Source: an uncultured Kiritimatiellota bacterium (GTDB lineage: Bacteria > Verrucomicrobiota > Kiritimatiellia > RFP12 > UBA1067). From it: a stretch of 11,504 bases of DNA. The stretch's first letter is position 1, and each line of letters begins with the position of its first letter. The notes beneath the pieces were generated by a model that was given only the letters and a program-made list of their open reading frames with translations, was not told where the DNA came from and did no database searches. Positions 7,039 to 11,504 of this stretch are shown one piece after another. The stretch lies in contig CAKUGW010000102.1 in assembly GCA_934654805.1 (NCBI GenBank), positions 1 to 11,504 on the forward strand, given 5' to 3'. Position numbers and translations under genes: made by a program.

Positions 7039-8042
7039 CGGGAAGCGCGTCTCGTTTCAGGGCCGTCATCCTCGCGGGCGGGTCGGGCGAGCGGTTCTGG
7101 CCGCTCTCGACGCCGGAGAAGCCCAAGCAGTTCCTGCGCGTGTTCGGCGGCGAGAGCCTGATCCGCCAGAGCGTCGCGCGCCTCGGCGGCCTCGTGCGCC
7201 CCGAAGACGTCTTCGTCGTCACGTCCAGGGCGCTCGTCGCCGCGACGCGGCGCGAGCTGCCGGAGATCCCGAGGGAAAACGTCCTCGGCGAGCCGATGCG
7301 CCGCGACACGGGCGCGGCGGTGGCGCTCGGCGTCGGCGTCGCGGGACGCGGCGCGGATCCCGTCATCGGCTTCTTCCCGGCCGACCAGATGGTGACGAAG
7401 CCCAAGGCGTTCGTCCGCGCCGTCAAGACGGCGGTGGCGCGGGCGAAGAAGGGCGCGGCGATCGTCACGCTCGGCATCCGCCCCGAATACCCGGCGACGG
7501 GCTTCGGCTACGTCGATCCGGCGTCCGGCCGGTTCGCCGAGAAGCCGGACGAGAAGCGGGCGCGCGCCTACCTCAAGAAGGGCTACCTCTGGAACGCGGG
7601 CATGTTCATTGCCCGCGCGGAGACGTTCCGCGCGGCGTTCGCGGCGCATGCGCCCGCGCTCGCGCCGCTCGCGTCTGCGGCCGGTGCGGTCGAGCTTTCC
7701 GGCGCGTCCCTCGCGAAGCGCTACGCGGCCCTGCCGCGCATCTCCTTCGACTTCGCCGTGATGGAGAAGCTGCCGCGCGTCGAGGTCGTCGCGGCGGACT
7801 GCGGCTGGGACGACGTCGGCAGCTACGGCGCGTTCGACCGCTACTTCCCGCACGACACGCGCGGCAACGTGCGCGAGGGGCCCTGCACGGTCGTCGAGGC
7901 GGACGGCAACATCTGCATCGCGCGGTCGGCGCGCATCTCGCTGCTTGGCGTGAAGAACCTCGTCGTCGTCACGACGCCCGACGCCGTGCTCGTCGCGGAC
8001 AAGTCCCGCCTCGCCGAGATGAAGCGGCTGTTCGGGAAATAG
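7035..8042 (+). CDS. manC: mannose-1-phosphate guanylyltransferase
   Basis: The enzyme makes GDP-mannose from mannose-1-phosphate and GTP in the cytoplasm, supplying surface polysaccharide or other glycosylation. It is 335 residues long, the nucleotidyltransferase domain alone, without the C-terminal type II isomerase domain of bifunctional ManC/AlgA. That fits with the separate manA in this window. Motifs seen are VILAGGSGERFWPLS...PKQFL (GTP-binding loop), FFPADQMV, TGFGYVD, FAEKPD, YLWNAGMFIA, SFDFAVMEK and GWDDVGSY. The C-terminal part (GNICIARSARISLLGVKNLVVV) fits the left-handed beta-helix region of the family. The ATG at 7035 overlaps the VWA stop (ATGA) and is preceded by a purine-rich GGAGGGAAGGGGAA at 7021-7034, an ample Shine-Dalgarno. 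The pairing with a VWA gene has no obvious metabolic reason and may simply be co-transcription. Confidence 0.93.
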   Translation: MTGSASRFRAVILAGGSGERFWPLSTPEKPKQFLRVFGGESLIRQSVARLGGLVRPEDVFVVTSRALVAATRRELPEIPRENVLGEPMRRDTGAAVALGVGVAGRGADPVIGFFPADQMVTKPKAFVRAVKTAVARAKKGAAIVTLGIRPEYPATGFGYVDPASGRFAEKPDEKRARAYLKKGYLWNAGMFIARAETFRAAFAAHAPALAPLASAAGAVELSGASLAKRYAALPRISFDFAVMEKLPRVEVVAADCGWDDVGSYGAFDRYFPHDTRGNVREGPCTVVEADGNICIARSARISLLGVKNLVVVTTPDAVLVADKSRLAEMKRLFGK

Positions 8043-8045
8043 AGA

Positions 8046-8092
8046 CTTAAAGCAGACTGCGGTCAGAAAGCTTAAAGGAGGGGTCAAAAGAA
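8046..8092 (+). repeat. two imperfect tandem repeats in the leader before the glycosidase gene
   Basis: CTTAAAG recurs at 8046-8052 and 8071-8077, and each copy is followed by GGTCA and an A/G-rich run (GGTCAGAAAG at 8061-8070; GGTCAAAAG at 8082-8090). The second copy contains the AAAGGAGGG Shine-Dalgarno (8074-8082), which lies about 14 nt from the ATG, further than usual. This could be a duplicated binding site for a regulator or simply local duplication. Confidence 0.35.
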
Positions 8093-8095
8093 GCC

Positions 8096-10060
8096 ATGAG
8101 AAAGCCGATACGGATGATTGTCGTCGCCTCGTGTGCCGTGGCGGGCGGGGCTTGGGCGGCCGACGAGGCGCAGACGCAGGGGCTCGCCGAGCCGGCGATG
8201 GAGGTCTTTCCGCTCGGCTGCGTCAAGCCGGACGGGTGGCTGCTCGAGCAGCTGCGGAAGCAGGCCGACGGCCTCACGGGGCACGCCGAGGAGCTGTACG
8301 ACGACATCGGGAAGTCCGACTGGCTAACCGGGGCGAACGTCGGCAAGGAATTCGCCTGGGAGCGCGGCCCCTACTACGCGAAGGGCCTTGTCGCGCTGGC
8401 GTTCGTCCTCGACGACGCGAACCTCAAGGCCAGGGCGCGGAAGTGGGTGGACGCCATCCTCCGTTCTCAGCGGGCGGATGGCGACTTCGGCCCGAAGGCG
8501 CGGAACTGGTGGGCGAACATGATCGCGCTCTGGCTGTTGCGCGACTGGTGCGAGGCGACGGGCGATGCGCGCGTCGTGCCGTTCCTCGAGCGCTACTTCG
8601 CCTTTCAGCGCACGGCGTTCGCGGACTATCCGCTCGCCGCCGAATCGAAGTGGGCGGCCGCGCGCGCGGGCGACGAGCTGGACGTCGTGCTGTGGCTCTG
8701 CCGCCGTACGCGCAAGGCCGAGTGGCTCGACTTCGCGCGGACGGTCTCGGCGCAGTCTGCGGACTGGACGGCCTACTACTGGCGGGGCGGAGACCCGGCG
8801 GGGCCGAACGCGAACGGCTGCCGCAGCCACATCGTGAACTTCATGCAGGGGCTGAAGACGCCCGCGCTCCAGTATCTGCTTGACGGCGACGCCCGCAAGC
8901 GCGGCGCCTACGCGGCGGCGTTCGCCCCCGACGGCTGGGCGATGCGCCTGTACGGGCGGCCCGACCGCATGGTCAACGGCTCCGAGCCGCTGTCCGACCG
9001 CAGCGCGTCGGGCGGCACGGAGCTCTGCGCGATCGCCGAGCGCATCCTGAGCTGCCAGACCGTCCTCGCGGCGACGGGCGACCTCGCGGCGGCGGACGAC
9101 CTGGAGGTCGTCGCCTACAACTCCCTGCCGGCGACGCTCGCGAAGGACGGGCGCGGCATGCGCTACTATTGTCTCCTCAACCAGCCGTCGTGCGAGGACA
9201 GGCCCCTCCTCTTCGCGAACAACGGGGCGGGCAGCGGCCCGAACCGCAACGGCGCGATCTGCCCGGGGCCGCACGCGGGCTTCGGGTGCTGCCGCTCGAA
9301 CTTCCACTTTGCGTGGCCGAAGTTCGTGCAGTCGATGTGGATGCGCCGGGGCGAGGGGCTCGCGGCGGTCGCCTACGGGCCGTGCCGCGTGACGGCGGAC
9401 GTCGGCGGGCGCACGGTGACGCTCGCGATGTCCACGGGCTATCCGTTCGACGGCAAGGTCGAGATCCGCGTCCTCGAAGGCGGCGGGCGCTTCCCGATCT
9501 TCGCGCGCGTGCCGCAGGGAAGCGGTCTGCCGGACGCCGGACAGTTCCGCACGTTCACGCGCGACTGGCAGCCGGGCGAGACGGTCGAGCTGGACTTCCC
9601 GATGGCGACTCGGCTGTCGTTCTGGGAACGTGACGCCGTGGCGGTGATGCGCGGGCCGCTTCTCTTCGCGCTCCGCATGCCGGCGGAGGAGAAGGCCGTG
9701 CCGCGCTATCCGGTGCCGTTCGAGAACCGGTGGGTCGAGGGCGAAACCGAATTCCCGCGCAAGGAGATCCGTCCGACGGCGCCCTGGAACTACGCGCTGC
9801 TGCTAAACAGGGACCGCACGCTCGCTGGCGCGACGGTCGAGGACGCGGGCGACGAGGGCGTGTCCATCCGCGCCCGCGCCGTGAAGACGGACTTCGGCGG
9901 CTGGGGCTACATGCGCGACGTGACGACGGGGCGGGCGGTCGATCCGCCGCCGTCGCCCGTGCCGGACGAGGGCGGGCGCGCGGAGACGGTGACGCTCGTG
10001 CCGATGGGGCTGACGGAGATCCGCATCACGCTCTTCCCGTGGCTGTACGCGCGTGACTGA
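8096..10060 (+). CDS. exported GH127/DUF1680-family glycoside hydrolase (beta-L-arabinofuranosidase-like)
   Basis: This 654-residue enzyme starts with a signal peptide (basic MRKPIR, hydrophobic core, AWA before Ala-Asp at about residue 22), so it should act in the periplasm or outside. A VASC at residues 10-13 could be read as a weak lipobox, which I consider less likely. The mature N-terminus (FPLGCVKPDGWLLEQLRKQ, then DGLTGH) is typical of DUF1680 proteins, followed by an (alpha/alpha)6-barrel region and C-terminal beta domains. In characterised GH127 the zinc site and catalytic centre use a Glu-x-Cys pair and a Cys-Cys pair. Here they are Glu309, Cys311 and Cys398-Cys399 (in FGCCRSN), so the enzyme is probably active. 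The likely substrate is a beta-L-arabinofuranosyl or related linkage in plant glycans or glycoproteins; related families cleave other sugars. It sits 53 nt after manC with a strong Shine-Dalgarno but no clear TATAAT box, so it may be transcribed with the upstream genes. Confidence 0.88.
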   Translation: MRKPIRMIVVASCAVAGGAWAADEAQTQGLAEPAMEVFPLGCVKPDGWLLEQLRKQADGLTGHAEELYDDIGKSDWLTGANVGKEFAWERGPYYAKGLVALAFVLDDANLKARARKWVDAILRSQRADGDFGPKARNWWANMIALWLLRDWCEATGDARVVPFLERYFAFQRTAFADYPLAAESKWAAARAGDELDVVLWLCRRTRKAEWLDFARTVSAQSADWTAYYWRGGDPAGPNANGCRSHIVNFMQGLKTPALQYLLDGDARKRGAYAAAFAPDGWAMRLYGRPDRMVNGSEPLSDRSASGGTELCAIAERILSCQTVLAATGDLAAADDLEVVAYNSLPATLAKDGRGMRYYCLLNQPSCEDRPLLFANNGAGSGPNRNGAICPGPHAGFGCCRSNFHFAWPKFVQSMWMRRGEGLAAVAYGPCRVTADVGGRTVTLAMSTGYPFDGKVEIRVLEGGGRFPIFARVPQGSGLPDAGQFRTFTRDWQPGETVELDFPMATRLSFWERDAVAVMRGPLLFALRMPAEEKAVPRYPVPFENRWVEGETEFPRKEIRPTAPWNYALLLNRDRTLAGATVEDAGDEGVSIRARAVKTDFGGWGYMRDVTTGRAVDPPPSPVPDEGGRAETVTLVPMGLTEIRITLFPWLYARD

Positions 10061-10071
10061 GGCCGGGATGA

Positions 10072-10080
10072 TGGTCTAAT
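10072..10080 (+). promoter_or_regulatory. probable -10 element before the ASCH-domain gene
   Basis: TGGTCTAAT matches the TGGTATAAT element found before two other genes here in all but one base. It lies 8 nt before the ATG at 10089. No good -35 is visible and there is no Shine-Dalgarno. The call rests mainly on the shared motif and spacing. Confidence 0.5.
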
Positions 10081-10088
10081 CTCCTGCC

Positions 10089-10525
10089 ATGAAGAAGCAG
10101 ACCATCACCGACAACGCCATTGATTCCGACCAAATCTGTGAAGCCGTCAGGATCACCCACGCCTTTGCCTGCACCGGGCCGTATGCGATTCTGATCATGC
10201 TTGGCATCAAGCGTGTGGAGAACCGCAGCCAGCTGCCGGAGCCGAGGCGGGGCGTTGTGCCGTCAGTTGCTTGAAGTCCTTCTGCAGGGAGGAGTTCGGC
10301 GCGTTCGTCCACTGGGCCTCGCGGGCGCTTTCCGGGGAGGATTTCGAGTCGATTCCGTCTTGGGCGGCCGTGAAGGGCTGGCCGGGCAGGATCGTCGGCG
10401 CGTGCGACTATGCGGCGCGCGGCCGGAACGGCCTTGTCTTGGAGGCGGTGACGTCGCGTTTGTCGAACGCATGGGATGAGGGGTATCCGTATTGGTGGGA
10501 CTTGTCCGAGGTGATTTGCTTTTAA
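10089..10525 (+). pseudogene. ASCH-domain protein, split by a one-base frameshift
   Basis: ASCH domains are small beta-barrel RNA-binding modules related to PUA; some members hydrolyse N4-acetylcytidine. The first frame (10089-10274) reads to PYAILIMLGIKRVENRS and PEPRRG, the typical ASCH strand with a GIK..E.R motif, then meets a stop. From about 10253 another frame continues naturally: RCAVSCLKSFCREEFGAFV, then PGRIVGACDYAARG and WDEGYPYWWDLSEVICF, a typical ASCH end, stopping at 10525. Adding one base near 10253 (for example a C in GGCGTT) would restore a single protein of about 145 residues. The second frame has only an unconvincing TTG near 10271 as a start, so it is not a separate gene. 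The protein ends directly after the last expected strand, possibly slightly short. Either the gene is decaying or the assembly lost a base. Confidence 0.72.
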
Positions 10526-10532
10526 ATCTATC

Positions 10533-10552
10533 TTTCGACGAGTTTTCGACGA
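10533..10552 (+). repeat. direct repeat TTTCGACGA, two copies
   Basis: TTTCGACGA occurs at 10533-10541 and 10544-10552, an 11-bp period and thus the same helix face, about 48-67 bp upstream of the thiD -10 box. It could be an activator site, or chance in a short AT-richer spacer. Confidence 0.3.
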
Positions 10553-10574
10553 TTTCGCACGGCGTGTCTGTCCG

Positions 10575-10605
10575 TTGCGCGGAAAGGCGTCCGACATGGT
10601 ATAAT
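10575..10605 (+). promoter_or_regulatory. thiD promoter (extended -10, leaderless geometry)
   Basis: TGGTATAAT at 10597-10605 is identical over nine bases to the element before the VWA gene. A partial -35 (TTGCGC, 10575-10580) lies 19 nt upstream, the same spacing as there. The thiD ATG follows 9 nt after the -10 box, leaving no room for a Shine-Dalgarno or a TPP riboswitch. Confidence 0.72.
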
Positions 10606-10614
10606 ACGCGCATC

Positions 10615-11436
10615 ATGCACGAAATCACACCCTGTTGCCTGACCATTGCCGGTTCAGACTCTGGCGGGAACGCCGGCGTCCAGGCCGACCTGCGCGCGTT
10701 CCATGCCTACGGCCTGCACGGCTGCACGGCCTTTGCGGCCCTGACGGCGCAGAATCCGTTCGGGGTCTCGGCGATTCTCGGCGTTCCGGCGGATTTCGTC
10801 GCCGCGCAGCTGGACGCCGTGCTGGGCGTCTATGCCATTCGCGCGCTCAAGACGGGCATGCTCGCGGATCCGGAGGTGATCGGGGCCCTTGCCGACCGGC
10901 TCGCGGCGCATCCCGAAATCGCGAAGGTCATCGATCCCGTGATGGTCGCGACGAGCGGTGCGCGCCTCGTGTCGGACGCGGCGATGCGGGCGATCTGCGC
11001 CCGGCTTCTGCCGCTGGCGACGCTGATCACGCCGAACCTGCCCGAGGCCGAGACGCTGTGCGGCCGTGCCGTCGGCGATCCGAACGCCGAGCGCGCGGGC
11101 GACGCGGCGCATGCGGAGGCGCTCGCGCGGCAGATTCACGAGACGTATGGATGCGCCGTCCTCGTGAAGGGCGGGCACGGCGACAACGCATCCGCCGTCG
11201 ATGTCCTGTTCGACGGCCGCGAAGTCCGCACGTTCGCGCTCCCATGGGTGGACAACCCCGTCTCAACGCATGGCACAGGCTGCTCGCTCTCTGCCGCGCT
11301 CGCGGCGGAGCTCGCGTGCGGACGCGATCTCGCGGCGGCGGTCGCGGGCGCGAAGGCGTATGTTCACAGGGCGATTGCGGGCGCCCGCTGGGTCGGTGCG
11401 GACTGCGGCGTTCTCGGATTCGTCCGTATGGTATAA
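10615..11436 (+). CDS. thiD: hydroxymethylpyrimidine/phosphomethylpyrimidine kinase
   Basis: ThiD phosphorylates 4-amino-5-hydroxymethyl-2-methylpyrimidine twice to give the pyrimidine diphosphate used for thiamine phosphate synthesis, in the cytoplasm. The 273-residue protein has the usual length for a stand-alone kinase of the ribokinase fold. Visible motifs are LTIAGSDSGGNAGVQADL (substrate loop), TAFAALTAQNPFGV, KTGML, VIDPVMVATSGARL, LITPNLPEAE, VLVKGGHG and the anion-hole/catalytic motif STHGTGCSLSAALAAE. I chose the ATG at 10615 because homology begins at once (CCLTIAGSDSGG) and the TATAAT box lies just before it. The open frame further upstream belongs to the spacer. No other thiamine gene is in the window and no ThiE fusion is present, so the gene is a singlet here. 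Confidence 0.93.
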   Translation: MHEITPCCLTIAGSDSGGNAGVQADLRAFHAYGLHGCTAFAALTAQNPFGVSAILGVPADFVAAQLDAVLGVYAIRALKTGMLADPEVIGALADRLAAHPEIAKVIDPVMVATSGARLVSDAAMRAICARLLPLATLITPNLPEAETLCGRAVGDPNAERAGDAAHAEALARQIHETYGCAVLVKGGHGDNASAVDVLFDGREVRTFALPWVDNPVSTHGTGCSLSAALAAELACGRDLAAAVAGAKAYVHRAIAGARWVGADCGVLGFVRMV

Positions 11437-11462
11437 CCCGACTTTGCCACTTCGTTGACGCT

Positions 11463-11480
11463 TCGCGGAATTGCCCGCGA
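11463..11480. other. small perfect hairpin in the spacer after thiD
   Basis: TCGCGG pairs with CCGCGA across the loop AATTGC. No T-run follows (TAAGAAACC), so it is either a weak terminator lacking a U-tract or a binding site. A TGGTATAAC overlapping the thiD stop (11429-11437) and a TTGACG (11455-11460) lie nearby, but no gene can be anchored to them before the window ends. Confidence 0.3.
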
Positions 11481-11504
11481 TAAGAAACCTCAATAAAATC
11501 AATG

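Noticed and set aside
8126..8140. Lipoprotein signal (VASC) in the glycosidase
   Set aside because: The hydrophobic stretch before this Cys is very short, and a standard AWA cleavage site follows at the right distance.
6951..9307. Long open frames on the - strand (6951-8087, 8324-9307)
   Set aside because: They are antisense shadows of manC and the glycosidase gene, with low-complexity Arg/Ala-rich translations.
11490..11504. Start of a next gene at ATG 11502 with TAAAAT as its -10 box
   Set aside because: Only one codon is visible, and the box is just 2 nt from the ATG, closer than in the other genes. It cannot be supported.

Overview
The window is about 11.5 kb of GC-rich bacterial DNA, with G or C at most third codon positions. 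All supportable genes lie on the + strand, packed into short operons with ATGA stop/start overlaps. No ribosomal or tRNA gene fixes the taxon. My best guess is a Verrucomicrobiota/Kiritimatiellota-type (PVC group) genome, probably from a metagenome assembly. This rests on three things: an exported GH127-type glycosidase, a VWA (BatA/B-like) membrane protein, and TATAAT boxes placed almost directly on start codons. That assignment is inference.

Layout. (1) Positions 3-4550 look like one operon. It holds a DEAD-box RNA helicase with an Arg/Gly-rich N-terminus, cut by the left edge and split by a frameshift near 735-745. A compact class I mannose-6-phosphate isomerase (manA) follows, then a fused histidine-phosphatase/HAD protein and an AEC-family transporter. 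(2) Positions 4551-5971 hold an AT-richer promoter region with inverted repeats, a Phd/YefM-like antitoxin, a PIN-domain (VapC-like) toxin and a DUF445-type membrane protein. The last three are joined by ATGA overlaps. (3) Positions 6033-8042 hold a promoter, a VWA-domain membrane protein and mannose-1-phosphate guanylyltransferase, again overlapping by ATGA. (4) Positions 8096-10060 encode an exported GH127/DUF1680 beta-L-arabinofuranosidase-like enzyme with its four metal/catalytic residues present. (5) Positions 10089-10525 hold an ASCH-domain gene broken by a one-base frameshift. (6) Positions 10597-11436 hold a promoter and thiD. The last 68 bases contain a small hairpin and no recognisable gene.

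How the genes work together. ManA (fructose-6-P to mannose-6-P) and the guanylyltransferase (mannose-1-P to GDP-mannose) are two of the three steps to GDP-mannose. The phosphomannomutase is not in this window. The glycosidase points to use of plant or other arabinose-containing glycans. ThiD serves thiamine synthesis or salvage.

The most interesting signals are: (a) apparent leaderless transcription, with a TATAAT-like box 7-10 nt before the ATG and no Shine-Dalgarno at four promoter-proximal genes, while several internal genes have clear Shine-Dalgarno sites or overlaps; (b) a toxin-antitoxin pair translationally fused to a DUF445 membrane gene, whose PIN protein has Gln at an expected catalytic Asp; (c) a double-phosphatase fusion; (d) two frameshifts of the same sense, which could be real decay or assembly errors.
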